Assembly: GCF_938030755.1 (NCBI RefSeq) | Contig: NZ_CALHIF010000021.1 | Location: 1-31,696 of the forward strand | Origin: an uncultured Granulicatella sp. | Lineage (GTDB): Bacteria > Bacillota > Bacilli > Lactobacillales > Aerococcaceae | Direction of reading: 5' to 3' | DNA length: 31,696 nt | Shown here: positions 1-7,558 of the stretch, piece after piece | How positions within the stretch are numbered: the first letter of the stretch is position 1 | Layout of the letters: the number at the start of each line of letters is the position of its first letter | Notes under the pieces: generated by a model | The model's input: only the letters and a program-made list of their open reading frames with translations | The model's database searches: none | What the model was told of the DNA's origin: nothing | Made by a program: the position numbers and the translations under genes

Positions 1-145
1 GTGTTCCGCATTAAATGTGAATTAGCAGGAGTAGCCCGCTTACGGACATACTCCTGCTTTGAAGCTTTAAAGGTGAGAGACTTCGGCTCGAACCGGTGCA
101 ACGTTACAGCTATTATAAAGAAATCCGCATGGTTCCTACGAAATC
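1..145 (+). repeat. Foldback repeat copy 1 (5' end cut by window)
   Basis: First of five related intergenic elements. An inner hairpin pairs AGCAGGAGTA (24-33) with TACTCCTGCT (49-58). It is followed by the shared core GGCTTTAAAGGTGAGAGAC (about 63-91) and CGGCTCGAACCGG, then a 3' arm running from GCAACGTTACAGC to ATCCGCATGG and GAAATC (about 106-145). The matching 5' arm would lie before base 1. The 3' arm resembles, in inverted form, the 5' arm of copy 2 (871-912). The open reading frame crossing it (1-225) has no ribosome site and is repeat sequence. Confidence 0.8.
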
Positions 146-152
146 AACCATA

Positions 153-183
153 TAAAAAACAGCAAACCAGATTGATTTGCTGC
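153..183 (-). terminator. Rho-independent terminator of the 202-747 gene
   Basis: On the minus strand CAGCAAA (182-176) pairs with TTTGCTG (166-160), and six T residues follow (159-154). It lies about 20 bases past the stop codon of the minus-strand membrane-protein gene. Confidence 0.8.
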
Positions 184-201
184 TTGTTCTCTAAAATAAG
201 T

Positions 202-747
202 TTATGCTTTGGATGGTTTGGATAAGAAGAATAGGTAAAGTCCAAAGGCTAATTTAATAATGGCATCGATATAGGCGATGGTCACGAGGGAGCTTTGCGG
301 AGAGAGGTATCCGACCGCTGCATTGATTACGCATGCCAATCCTAGGAAGATCATTGATTTTCCATGGACGAAGTAGTACGGGAAGAAATGGATCCCTGTT
401 GCAAGAAGTGCACCTAACCAGATGAGTCTCCAGTTTTCTGATTCAAAGAATGGCCCTCCTAAGAGTACTAGCAAAATAAATAAGAGAATCACTGAGTATA
501 ACGATACTTTTCGTTGGAAAGGCGTTGAAGGTCCGTCCGAAAACTTATGAAGGACTTTTTTATTCAGATTGATAGAAAAGAAGCTCACCATATAGCCGAT
601 ACTAAAAACCTGCATATTAATGATTTGTTCTCCACCTACAACTGTCGCGAGTGCAATCACGAATGCGACTGCGATGAGCCATAAGCCACACGCTTTTTTG
701 TAGTTGAATTCTAACGTTTCTCCTTTGTTATAACCTAAAAATGACAT
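202..747 (-). CDS. Hypothetical multi-pass membrane protein
   Basis: 181 codons. The start is set by GGAGG seven bases before the ATG at 747. The protein is strongly hydrophobic, with about five or six membrane segments (residues about 20-38, 45-60, 82-98, 107-125, 131-148, 157-175), short loops and a short basic C-terminus. No catalytic motif is visible. A loop with histidine and tyrosines (IHFFPYYFVHGKSM, about 119-132) is the most distinctive stretch. It resembles uncharacterised Firmicutes membrane proteins of DUF6609 type, but I am not sure of that family. It has its own promoter and terminator, so it is transcribed alone. It sits between two copies of the foldback repeat. Function unknown. 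Confidence 0.75.
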   Translation of the reverse strand: MSFLGYNKGETLEFNYKKACGLWLIAVAFVIALATVVGGEQIINMQVFSIGYMVSFFSINLNKKVLHKFSDGPSTPFQRKVSLYSVILLFILLVLLGGPFFESENWRLIWLGALLATGIHFFPYYFVHGKSMIFLGLACVINAAVGYLSPQSSLVTIAYIDAIIKLAFGLYLFFLSKPSKA

Positions 748-791
748 ACGAATTCCTCCAGTTCACTTTGAAACTTTTAACGACATCCTCT

Positions 792-820
792 ATTCTACTC
801 CTGTAAATATCGGATTTCAA
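792..820 (-). promoter_or_regulatory. Sigma-A promoter of the membrane-protein gene
   Basis: On the minus strand: -35 TTGAAA (820-815), 17-base spacer, -10 TAGAAT (797-792). The transcript would start about 40 bases before the ATG at 747. Confidence 0.7.
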
Positions 821-870
821 TCATCGCACTTTTTATAATTGATTTGATTTACAAGAGTCGTAGCAGAATT

Positions 871-1052
871 GATTTCGAAGGAACTGCGGATTCTATAGTA
901 GCAGTAACGTGTTACGCATTAAATGCGAATTAGGAGGTGTAGGAATTCATTCCGTACACCTCCTTTGAGGCTTTAAAGGTGAGAGACGGTACGGCTCGAA
1001 CTGATGCAACGTTACAGTGATGATGAAGATATCCGTTAGAAAAGGCGGAATC
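871..1052 (+). repeat. Foldback repeat copy 2
   Basis: Complete copy. The inner hairpin pairs AGGAGGTGTA (932-941) with TACACCTCCT (955-964), with a secondary GGAAT/ATTCC stem near the loop. The core GGCTTTAAAGGTGAGAGAC follows at 969-987, then CGGCTCGAAC. Outer pairing joins GTAACGT (904-910) to ACGTTAC (about 1009-1015), with weaker pairing outward to CGGAT (887-891)/ATCCG (1031-1035). It lies between the divergent 202-747 gene and ylaN. The rest of 748-1182 holds only promoter signals; I see no gene there. Confidence 0.82.
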
Positions 1053-1140
1053 ATTTCTTTTATAAAGAGCACGCACCAAAGTACACTTAAATTTTCAGTA
1101 AATTCTACTTGCATTAGTGGTATTTTTTTATGGATACAAG

Positions 1141-1157
1141 TATACTAGAATAGTATA
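1141..1157. promoter_or_regulatory. Palindrome upstream of ylaN
   Basis: TATACTAgaaTAGTATA is a perfect 7+7 inverted repeat with a 3-base centre, 25 bases before the ylaN start. It overlaps the only plausible -10 hexamers (TATACT, TAGTAT). No convincing -35 pairs with them, so this looks like a promoter/operator region, but the regulator is unknown. Confidence 0.45.
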
Positions 1158-1182
1158 TGCATAACGGAAAGGGGAATGTGAG

Positions 1183-1455
1183 ATGACTCAAAATCCTGCT
1201 TTAGTTCAGTTGACAGAAAACGCAAAACAAATCTATCAACTGATTTCAAAACAAAAAACACATCTTTGCTTGGCGAAATGCCCTGCTTTCGAAGAGATTA
1301 TTGACACACAATTATTTGGTTTATCAAAACAAGTAGAATTTGCTGTAACGATGGATTTAATCCATGCGAATGAAGGACATAAAATTATGGCAGATTTGGA
1401 GTATGCTTTAAATGATATGTATACCCAAATCTATGAAGAAACGTACCAAAAGTAG
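1183..1455 (+). CDS. ylaN: YlaN family protein (UPF0358)
   Basis: 90 residues, about the same length as Bacillus YlaN. The signature region around residues 28-45, LAKCPAFEEIIDTQLFGL, matches the family pattern MPQCPLYEEVLDTQMFGLS, and VEFAVTMDLI follows. YlaN is a small cytoplasmic helical protein. In Bacillus and Staphylococcus it is linked to iron homeostasis and reported to bind Fur. Start: AAAGGGGAATGTGAGATG. The next gene is ftsW, 12 bases on, the order known from Bacillus (ylaN-ylaO). A perfect palindrome lies in the promoter region. Family assignment is firm; the role in this organism is inferred. Confidence 0.9.
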   Translation: MTQNPALVQLTENAKQIYQLISKQKTHLCLAKCPAFEEIIDTQLFGLSKQVEFAVTMDLIHANEGHKIMADLEYALNDMYTQIYEETYQK

Positions 1456-1467
1456 AGGAGGACTCTC

Positions 1468-2682
1468 GTGTTAAATTTTCATGAAAAAATGAAACGCCTC
1501 CTAAAAGTAGATCCGCTGATTATGGGGTTATATGTATTGCTTTCTGTATTTGGACTAGTAATGGTCTATAGTGCAAGTAGTTATTATGCCTTAGTCAATC
1601 AAGGAAACTCCGAAGCTTTTATGGTAAAGCAGCTCTTATATATCGTCCTTGGGGTGTTATTGGCGCTAGAAATTTCCATTCTCCCAGAGAAATGGATGAA
1701 GAGTGAAAAAGTGATGGGCGCTACTTTTGGGGTCATTTTTGTACTACTGGTTGTCGTATTGTTCACGAAAGGAATAAATGGGGCCAAGAGTTGGATTAAT
1801 TTAAAAGTGTTTAACTTACAGCCTTCGGAATTAGTCAAACTTTTTGTAATATGGATTTCTGCCTATTTATATAGTAAGAATGAAAGAAGTAAGCGAGACT
1901 GGAGATTCTATTTAGCCCCAGGGGGAGTCACTATCTTCCTCTTTGGAATGATCATGCTTCAACCCGATTTAGGGACGGGGATGATTGTAGTTGCAGTGGC
2001 GCTTTTACTAGGGTTAATGACAGGCGTTTCCAATCGTGCATTAGCTTCCTGGGGGGCAGTTTTTGCATTTCTGTATGGAATTACGTATTTAGATCCTTCC
2101 ATCTTTGAAAAAATTGGACTAAAAGCTTATCAAGTTAGTCGTTTTACATCATTTCATAATCCTTGGTCGGATGCAACAGGTTCTGGATATCAATCTATCC
2201 AAGGGTTTCTAGGATTGTCTAGAGGGGATTGGTTTGGAACAGGACTATCGAATTCTGTTCAAAAAACGGGATTCCTTCCAGAAGCCCATACGGACTTTAT
2301 CTTAGCCATTGTTGGAGAAGAACTCGGATTTGTCGTTATTTTGGTCTTGATGCTGACAATTGTAGGATTTATTATTGCGATGATCTATAAAGGAAACAAG
2401 TGTCGAAGCCTGTTTGCAAAATACTTATGTTATGGAGTAGCCATTTTATTTTTAATCCAATCTGGAATTAATATCGGGGCGCTAGTCGGATTTGCACCGT
2501 TAACAGGGGTTCCACTGCCGCTTATCAGTTATGGAGGGTCTAGTTTCCTAGCCTCTAGTGTAGGGGTAGGCTTTGTACTTTGGGCCATTCGAAATGATCA
2601 AAAGCAAAAAGAACCAACTCCCCCAAAAGAAGAAGAGATTTCAGAAGAAGAACATAAAAGAGTAGAATTAAAAGCGATGTAG
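1468..2682 (+). CDS. ftsW: Septal peptidoglycan polymerase FtsW (SEDS family)
   Basis: 404 residues with about ten membrane segments. FtsW polymerises lipid II glycan strands at the division septum with its partner class b PBP. SEDS signatures visible: NLQPSELVK (116-124), PEAHTDF (271-277, containing the essential aspartate region), GEELGF (283-288), PLPLISYGGSSFLASS (349-364). The tail after the last helix is cytoplasmic and charged (KEEEISEEEHKRVELKAM). The start is GTG, six bases after AGGAGG; a later in-frame ATG would remove the N-terminal lead. The neighbour ylaN and the double-lysine/glutamate tail favour FtsW over RodA. It is probably co-transcribed with ylaN and ylbG. Confidence 0.92.
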   Translation: MLNFHEKMKRLLKVDPLIMGLYVLLSVFGLVMVYSASSYYALVNQGNSEAFMVKQLLYIVLGVLLALEISILPEKWMKSEKVMGATFGVIFVLLVVVLFTKGINGAKSWINLKVFNLQPSELVKLFVIWISAYLYSKNERSKRDWRFYLAPGGVTIFLFGMIMLQPDLGTGMIVVAVALLLGLMTGVSNRALASWGAVFAFLYGITYLDPSIFEKIGLKAYQVSRFTSFHNPWSDATGSGYQSIQGFLGLSRGDWFGTGLSNSVQKTGFLPEAHTDFILAIVGEELGFVVILVLMLTIVGFIIAMIYKGNKCRSLFAKYLCYGVAILFLIQSGINIGALVGFAPLTGVPLPLISYGGSSFLASSVGVGFVLWAIRNDQKQKEPTPPKEEEISEEEHKRVELKAM

Positions 2683-2694
2683 AAGGGAGAAAGA

Positions 2695-2994
2695 ATGGAA
2701 CAACAAGAAAGACAAGCGCTCGTTGTTTGGTTGTATACATTGAAACCAATTAAACAATTGAAGCGATTTGGAAATATTCATTATATTTCAAAGCGTTTGA
2801 AATATATCTACTTATACGTTGAAAAAGATGAAGTAGAAAGTGTGATGGAACGTTTATCTAATTTCCATTTTGTACGTAAAGTTGAGCCTTCTCTTCGAAA
2901 AGAAATTCGAATGGATTTCACTCAGATTCTTCCTGAATTAAGAGAAGAAATTGAAAAAGAGAAAGCTGAACAAAAAGCTTCAGAGAGACTATAG
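2695..2994 (+). CDS. ylbG: YlbG family protein (UPF0298)
   Basis: 99 residues, cytoplasmic. The pattern VVWLYTLKPIKQLKRFGNI (10-28), then HYISKRLKYIYLYV and HFVRKVEPSLR, is that of the YlbG/UPF0298 family of Bacilli, whose function is not established. The C-terminal third is highly charged (EELREEIEKEKAEQKASERL-like) and probably helical. The ATG follows GAAGGGAGAAAGA. It lies 12 bases after ftsW and ends at a strong bidirectional terminator. In Bacillus and most relatives ylbG is followed directly by rsmD; here rsmD is 16.6 kb away. Confidence 0.88.
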   Translation: MEQQERQALVVWLYTLKPIKQLKRFGNIHYISKRLKYIYLYVEKDEVESVMERLSNFHFVRKVEPSLRKEIRMDFTQILPELREEIEKEKAEQKASERL

Positions 2995-2995
2995 A

Positions 2996-3029
2996 AAAAT
3001 CCGTGTACTCACTTTGTACACGGATTTTT
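2996..3029. terminator. Bidirectional terminator between ylbG and a minus-strand gene
   Basis: AAAAATCCGTGTAC (about 2995-3008) pairs with GTACACGGATTTTT (3016-3029) around a 7-base loop. T-tracts on both strands make it work for ylbG (+) and for the convergent gene ending at 3035 (-). Confidence 0.92.
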
Positions 3030-3034
3030 GTCAT

Positions 3035-3352
3035 TTATAAAAAGAGACCGATGAAGATCGAGAGAGTTCCTAGAATCGTAGCTACTACTAGAAAAAGAAT
3101 AACAGAAGAATAGGAAAACACAATCCATTTTTTCCCTTCTGTTTCTGAAGAGAGTCGAAGAGAGAATGATTTCAAAAAATCTGTACGACTTAAGTAGGCA
3201 AAAAGTCCTAGCATTAAGAAAACTAAAGCGCACATAAATAAAGCGTTGCTAAAGTGTAGAAAGGAGAAGCCACTGGTGACGCTCACGAATAGTGCACAAA
3301 GAAGAATGATGCTACCGGAAAAGATTCCGATTTGTTTAAAATCAAATTTCAT
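3035..3352 (-). CDS. Small membrane protein, DUF3899-like
   Basis: 105 residues from the ATG at 3352, chosen because AAAAGGAG sits seven bases upstream. An ATG at 3370 would place that ribosome site inside the coding region. Three membrane segments are visible (about 9-26, 33-53, 80-102), with a charged cytoplasmic loop TDFLKSFSLRLSSETEGKKW between the second and third. Size and layout fit the DUF3899 family of Bacilli, which has no known function. It is transcribed towards ylbG and shares its terminator. Probable promoter at 3382-3410. Confidence 0.72.
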   Translation of the reverse strand: MKFDFKQIGIFSGSIILLCALFVSVTSGFSFLHFSNALFMCALVFLMLGLFAYLSRTDFLKSFSLRLSSETEGKKWIVFSYSSVILFLVVATILGTLSIFIGLFL

Positions 3353-3381
3353 AAAGTTGCTCCTTTTCATTTATTCCTTAC

Positions 3382-3410
3382 AATGTATCAGAAGTTTTGT
3401 AAAATCGCAA
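3382..3410 (-). promoter_or_regulatory. Probable promoter of the DUF3899-like gene
   Basis: Minus strand: -35 TTGCGA (3410-3405), 17 bases, -10 TACATT (3387-3382). The -10 is imperfect. Confidence 0.5.
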
Positions 3411-3422
3411 TTTCTTTTGTGA

Positions 3423-3462
3423 AACTAATTAGTTGAAACTTTAATTCTTTAGATAGTATGAT
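3423..3462 (+). promoter_or_regulatory. Promoter and palindrome of the first opp operon
   Basis: -35 TTGAAA (3433-3438), 18 bases, -10 TATGAT (3457-3462). The perfect 12-base palindrome AACTAATTAGTT (3423-3434) abuts and slightly overlaps the -35, a typical operator position. It lies about 37 bases before the oppB start. Confidence 0.55.
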
Positions 3463-3499
3463 GAAACAGAATTAGAAGATAAATAATGGAGGTGTAAGG

Positions 3500-4444
3500 T
3501 TGAAAAACTATCTTAAATATATCGCAAAACGTGTTTTTTACATGTTTTTAACACTATTTTTAATTGCGACAATTACGTTCTTTTTAATGAAACTATTGCC
3601 GGGGTCTCCATACGCAAATGAGGAGCAACTAACGCAGGCTCAACTTGAAATTATGAATGCGAAGTATGGTTTAGATAAACCAGTATTCGTTCAATACTGG
3701 ATTTATATTACGGGTTTATTCCGTTTAGATTTTGGACAATCTTTCCAATATAATTCGACGGTAGCGAATTTGATTTTCTCTAGAGTAGGACCTTCTTTCC
3801 AACTCGGATTCCAAGCGTTAATCTTTGGAACGATTGTGGGTTCTCTTTTAGGGATGGTGGCAGCCATGAGACAAAATACTTGGGTGGATACGCTAGCAAC
3901 GTTCTTTGCGATTATTGGTCGTTCTGTTCCAAGTTTCGTGTTCGCTGTCGTTTTACAATTGTTGTTTGGGGTGATATTCCCTATTTTCCCAATTGCTTTA
4001 TGGAATCAAGGGTTTGTTTCTTCTATTTTACCAACACTAGCACTGTCGATTTCTCCAATTGCTGACTCGGCTCGTTTCGTGAGAACGGAAATGGTAGAAG
4101 TGTTGCATTCGGATTATATTGAACTTGCTAGAGCGAAAGGATTAAGTCGTTTTGAAGTGGCATTTCGACATGGTTTTAGAAATGCAATTATTCCACTCGT
4201 GACGATTCTTGGACCGATGCTCGTAGGATTGATGACAGGGTCGATGGTTATTGAAAATATTTTTTCTATCCCTGGTATCGGTGAGCAATTCGTGAAGTCT
4301 ATTTTAACGAATGATTATCCAACGATTATGGGAGTAACGATGTTGTATTCAACATTATTAGTTTTTGTGATTTTAATGGTCGATTTACTATACGCTTGGA
4401 TTGATCCTCGTATTCGTATTACAGATGAAGGAGGGGAAGTATAA
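3500..4444 (+). CDS. oppB: Oligopeptide ABC transporter permease OppB/AmiC type (system 1)
   Basis: 314 residues, BPD_transp_1 permease with an N-terminal OppB_TM_N-type segment (about 9-31), LPGSPYANEE just after it, and about six membrane helices in all. The EAA loop that docks on the ATPases is at about 208-225 (ELARAKGLSRFEVAFRHGF). Start is TTG at 3500 behind GGAGGTG. It forms the channel with OppC. It lacks the large extracellular insertion that makes pneumococcal AmiC about 500 residues, so it is of ordinary OppB length. The stop overlaps the oppC start by one base (TAATG), indicating coupled translation. Confidence 0.93.
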   Translation: MKNYLKYIAKRVFYMFLTLFLIATITFFLMKLLPGSPYANEEQLTQAQLEIMNAKYGLDKPVFVQYWIYITGLFRLDFGQSFQYNSTVANLIFSRVGPSFQLGFQALIFGTIVGSLLGMVAAMRQNTWVDTLATFFAIIGRSVPSFVFAVVLQLLFGVIFPIFPIALWNQGFVSSILPTLALSISPIADSARFVRTEMVEVLHSDYIELARAKGLSRFEVAFRHGFRNAIIPLVTILGPMLVGLMTGSMVIENIFSIPGIGEQFVKSILTNDYPTIMGVTMLYSTLLVFVILMVDLLYAWIDPRIRITDEGGEV

Positions 4445-5436
4445 TGGCAGAAGTATCTGAAAAAGACTTATTCCAAAGAGTAGATTTGAGTCGCACTGCT
4501 GACCGAGAAAAAATCGCTTCTCCGTCTTTAAATTTTTTACAAGACTCTTGGAGACGATTAACGAAAAATAAAGGGGCTGTATTTTCTCTAGTCATCGTCC
4601 TAGCGATTATTTTTCTAGCTATCTTGGCTCCAGTGATTGCTCCGTTTGATCCTCTTGAACAAAATGCGCAATTTGCAAATTTACCTGCTCGTATTCCTGG
4701 ACTCTTTAGTGGTCTTCGAAATGGTGTAGATGTGTATGCGCAACAAGGAGTTCCTGAAGGTGTCAACTTCTATTTTGGTACAGATAATTTAGGAAGAGAT
4801 TTATTTTCACGTGTTTTATACGGGACACAAACTTCATTGATTATTGCCTTTGCTGCTGCTTTGTTTGATATTACTATTGGAGTGACTTATGGAATTATTT
4901 CTGGATGGTTTGGAGGACGGGTAGATACCGTTATGCAACGATTCTTAGAAATTATTTCAGCAATTCCAAACTTAATTATTCTTGTTTTAATGTTATTAGT
5001 GATGAAACCAGGTCTCGTTTCGATTATCGTGGCGATTGGGTTTACAAGTTGGGTAACAATGGCTCGTGTTGTCCGTGCACAAACATTAAAACTAAAAAAT
5101 CTTGAATATATTTTAGCTTCTCGTTCTTTAGGACAAAGCTTTTGGAAAATTGCCTTCAAGCATTTACTACCGAATATGGCAGGCTTGATTATTATTCAAA
5201 CCATGTTTTCAATTCCTTCAGCAATCTTCTTTGAAGCCTTCTTAAGCTTCTTAGGAATTGGGATTCCAGTTCCGGATGCTTCACTCGGTTCTCTGATTAA
5301 TGGAGGATATAAAACATTCCGTATTTATCCAAACTTAATGTGGTTCCCATCAGGAGTTCTCTGTGTTTTAATGATTAGCTTTAACTTGTTAGCAGATGGG
5401 CTTCGAGATGCTTTTGACCCGAAAATGAAAGATTAG
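4444..5436 (+). CDS. oppC: Oligopeptide ABC transporter permease OppC/AmiD type (system 1)
   Basis: 330 residues. A cytoplasmic lead of about 45 residues precedes the first helix (about 45-66, VFSLVIVLAIIFLAILAPVIA), then an external loop with the OppC signature FGTDNLGRDLFSRVLYGTQ-like (about 111-128), and five more helices. The EAA loop is ASRSLGQSFWKIAFKHLLPN (about 222-241). The C-terminus DGLRDAFDPKMKD is typical of OppC. It pairs with OppB to form the peptide channel. Ten bases separate it from oppD, with AGGAGG between. Confidence 0.93.
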   Translation: MAEVSEKDLFQRVDLSRTADREKIASPSLNFLQDSWRRLTKNKGAVFSLVIVLAIIFLAILAPVIAPFDPLEQNAQFANLPARIPGLFSGLRNGVDVYAQQGVPEGVNFYFGTDNLGRDLFSRVLYGTQTSLIIAFAAALFDITIGVTYGIISGWFGGRVDTVMQRFLEIISAIPNLIILVLMLLVMKPGLVSIIVAIGFTSWVTMARVVRAQTLKLKNLEYILASRSLGQSFWKIAFKHLLPNMAGLIIIQTMFSIPSAIFFEAFLSFLGIGIPVPDASLGSLINGGYKTFRIYPNLMWFPSGVLCVLMISFNLLADGLRDAFDPKMKD

Positions 5437-5446
5437 GAGGATTCGA

Positions 5447-6493
5447 ATGAGCGAAACAATTTTATCTATTGAAAACTTACGAATCCACTTCAAAACTTTC
5501 GCAGGAGAAGTACAAGCGATTCGTGGAGTTAATCTTACCTTGCAAAAAGGGGAAACCCTTGCTTTAGTGGGAGAATCTGGCTCTGGAAAAAGTGTGACTG
5601 CTAAAAGCGTGATGCAATTGTTGTCGAACAACGCGATGGTTAAAGAAGGCTCTATTCTATTTAAAGGGGAGAATCTCTTAGAAAGAAGCGAACGTGAAAT
5701 GCAATCCGTTCGCGGAAAAGAGATTGCGATGATTTTCCAAGATCCAATGACCTCTTTGAATCCAACCATGAAAATTGGACGACAAATTGCGGAGGTAGTT
5801 ATTAAACACGAAAAAGCTTCAAAAGAAGAGGCGTATAAACGTGCAGAAGAATTACTGAAGCTTGTAGGAATTCCAAATCCGAAAGAACGGATGAAGCAAT
5901 ATCCTCACCAGTTTTCTGGCGGACAGCGTCAACGGATTGTGATTGCTATTGCACTAGCGTGTAATCCTGATATTTTAATTGCTGATGAACCAACTACAGC
6001 TTTAGATGTGACGATTCAAGCACAAATTCTAGAGTTATTAAAAGAACTTCAATGTAAATTCCAAATGGCCATCATCTTTATTACGCATGATCTTGGGGTT
6101 GTGGCTAATGTCGCAGACCGTGTTGCTGTCATGTATGCAGGAAAAGTTGTTGAAGTCGGAACTTCTGATGAAGTTTTCTATAATCCTCAACATCCGTATA
6201 CATGGGGCCTCCTTCGTTCGATGCCGACTTTACATACAGGAGATACTCTATACGCGATTCCTGGTTCACCACCAGATTTATTAGATCCACCTAAGGGAGA
6301 TGCCTTTGCTCTTCGTAGCGATGTCGCGCTTGAGATCGACCGCGTAAAAGAACCACCAATGTTTCAAGTGTCTAAGACGCATTTTGCAGCTACTTGGCTT
6401 CTGGATCCCCGTGCGCCAAAAGTAGAAGTGCCTGAGGAAATTTTAAGAAGACGTAAAATCTTTTTTAGAGAAGGAGGTACGTCTAATGACTAG
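5447..6493 (+). CDS. oppD: Oligopeptide transporter ATPase OppD/AmiE type (system 1)
   Basis: 348 residues, ABC ATPase. Walker A GESGSGKS (42-49), Q-loop FQDP (97-100), signature SGGQRQR (157-163), Walker B ILIADEP (176-182), switch histidine H214. The C-terminal oligopeptide extension has GSPPDLLDPPKGDAFALRSD and HFAATWLLDPRAPKVEVPEE, the pattern of streptococcal AmiE, rather than the four-cysteine motif of enterobacterial OppD. This is my main reason for calling system 1 Ami-like. It overlaps the next gene by 8 bases. Confidence 0.93.
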   Translation: MSETILSIENLRIHFKTFAGEVQAIRGVNLTLQKGETLALVGESGSGKSVTAKSVMQLLSNNAMVKEGSILFKGENLLERSEREMQSVRGKEIAMIFQDPMTSLNPTMKIGRQIAEVVIKHEKASKEEAYKRAEELLKLVGIPNPKERMKQYPHQFSGGQRQRIVIAIALACNPDILIADEPTTALDVTIQAQILELLKELQCKFQMAIIFITHDLGVVANVADRVAVMYAGKVVEVGTSDEVFYNPQHPYTWGLLRSMPTLHTGDTLYAIPGSPPDLLDPPKGDAFALRSDVALEIDRVKEPPMFQVSKTHFAATWLLDPRAPKVEVPEEILRRRKIFFREGGTSND

Positions 6494-7379
6494 TACAACT
6501 GAAAAGAAGAAACTGGTTGAAGTGAAACACTTAAAGCAGTATTTTGGAACAAAGAAAAATGTCGTAAAAGCCATTGATGATATTTCCTTTGACATATACG
6601 AAGGAGAAACATTCGGGTTAGTAGGAGAATCGGGTTCTGGAAAATCAACCACAGGAAGAGCACTATTACGTCTATACCAACCTACAGATGGAGAAATCCT
6701 TTTTGAAGGGAAAAATATTGCGACACTAACAAAAGGGAAGGAACTGCTTGAGTTTCGAAAAGAAGCGCAGATGATTTTCCAAGATCCTTACGCTTCACTA
6801 GATAGCCGGATGAAGGTGCGTGATATTATTGCAGAAGGTATTGATATTCATCATTTGGCTGCAACAAAAGAAGAACGAAACCAAATGGTCGATGAGTTGC
6901 TAGAAACAGTGGGGCTTAACCGAGAACATGCCAACCGTTATCCGCATGAATTTTCAGGTGGTCAGCGTCAACGAATTGGGATTGCTAGGGCGCTTGCCTT
7001 AAATCCAAAATTCATTGTTTGTGATGAGGCGATTTCTGCACTAGACGTTTCCATTCAAGCACAAATTGTGAATTTACTAAAGAGACTCCAAAAAGAAAAA
7101 GGACTTACTTATCTCTTTATAGCCCATGATTTATCTATGGTGAAATATATTAGTGACCGGATTGCTGTCATGTATCGTGGCCGTATTGTGGAAATGGGCT
7201 CTGCTGAATGTGTCTACACGAATCCACAACATGCGTATACGAAGAGTTTGCTATCCGCTATTCCTCTTCCAGATCCTCGTGAAGAGAAAAATCGAAAACG
7301 GATTGTTTATAAAGGTGAAGATTTTAATGAAAATGCAACTTTGCAAGAAGTAGAACCTGGTCATTTCGTTTTAAGATAA
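6486..7379 (+). CDS. oppF: Oligopeptide transporter ATPase OppF/AmiF type (system 1)
   Basis: 297 residues, second ATPase of the heterodimer. Walker A GESGSGKST (47-55), Q-loop Q99 in FQDP, signature FSGGQRQR (156-163), Walker B FIVCDE (176-181) followed by AISALDVSIQAQ, then the H-loop IAHDLS. The C-terminus (KNRKRIVYKGEDF ... EVEPGHFVLR) is a typical OppF tail. GAAGGAGG precedes the ATG inside oppD. No binding-protein gene adjoins this four-gene set and no clear terminator follows, so some read-through into acpP is possible. Confidence 0.92.
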   Translation: MTSTTEKKKLVEVKHLKQYFGTKKNVVKAIDDISFDIYEGETFGLVGESGSGKSTTGRALLRLYQPTDGEILFEGKNIATLTKGKELLEFRKEAQMIFQDPYASLDSRMKVRDIIAEGIDIHHLAATKEERNQMVDELLETVGLNREHANRYPHEFSGGQRQRIGIARALALNPKFIVCDEAISALDVSIQAQIVNLLKRLQKEKGLTYLFIAHDLSMVKYISDRIAVMYRGRIVEMGSAECVYTNPQHAYTKSLLSAIPLPDPREEKNRKRIVYKGEDFNENATLQEVEPGHFVLR

Positions 7380-7417
7380 TGAAAAATAGAGGAAAATCGT
7401 ACTTTTTATGGAAGCTA

Positions 7418-7446
7418 TAGACATTTTTGGTAGAATTCTGTAAAAT
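7418..7446 (+). promoter_or_regulatory. Sigma-A promoter of acpP
   Basis: -35 TAGACA (7418-7423), 17 bases, -10 TAAAAT (7441-7446). It leaves a leader of about 105 bases before acpP. Confidence 0.7.
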
Positions 7447-7452
7447 AACAGT

Positions 7453-7539
7453 ACTATCTGAATTAATAGATAGTCCGCTTTCGTACGCGGATGAATAAGG
7501 GTGGGGGATTTGGTGGCATTTCCTCGTAGGAAACCTTAA
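7453..7539 (+). other. Structured acpP leader with a possible mini-ORF
   Basis: Two hairpins: ACTATCT (7453-7459)/AGATAGT (7468-7474), then TCCGC (7474-7478)/GCGGA (7487-7491). After these, behind GGTGGGGG, a GTG at 7513 (or TTG at 7510) could encode MAFPRRKP before a TAA at 7537-7539. A third hairpin, TTTCCT/AGGAAA (about 7519-7533), lies within it. Whether the mini-ORF is translated is unknown. Its first residues faintly recall the start of ribosomal protein L32, and that may be chance. Confidence 0.35.
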
Positions 7540-7558
7540 TGAGAAGGGAGAGAAAGTT

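Noticed and set aside
82..106. T-arm-like sequence (reverse complement of GGCTCGAACCG) suggesting a tRNA or tRNA-like fold in the repeats
   Set aside because: No 5-base T-stem, acceptor, D-arm or anticodon arm can be formed around it in any copy.
1..225. 74-codon plus-strand open frame at the window start
   Set aside because: It runs through repeat copy 1 and a terminator, has no ribosome site and no family pattern.
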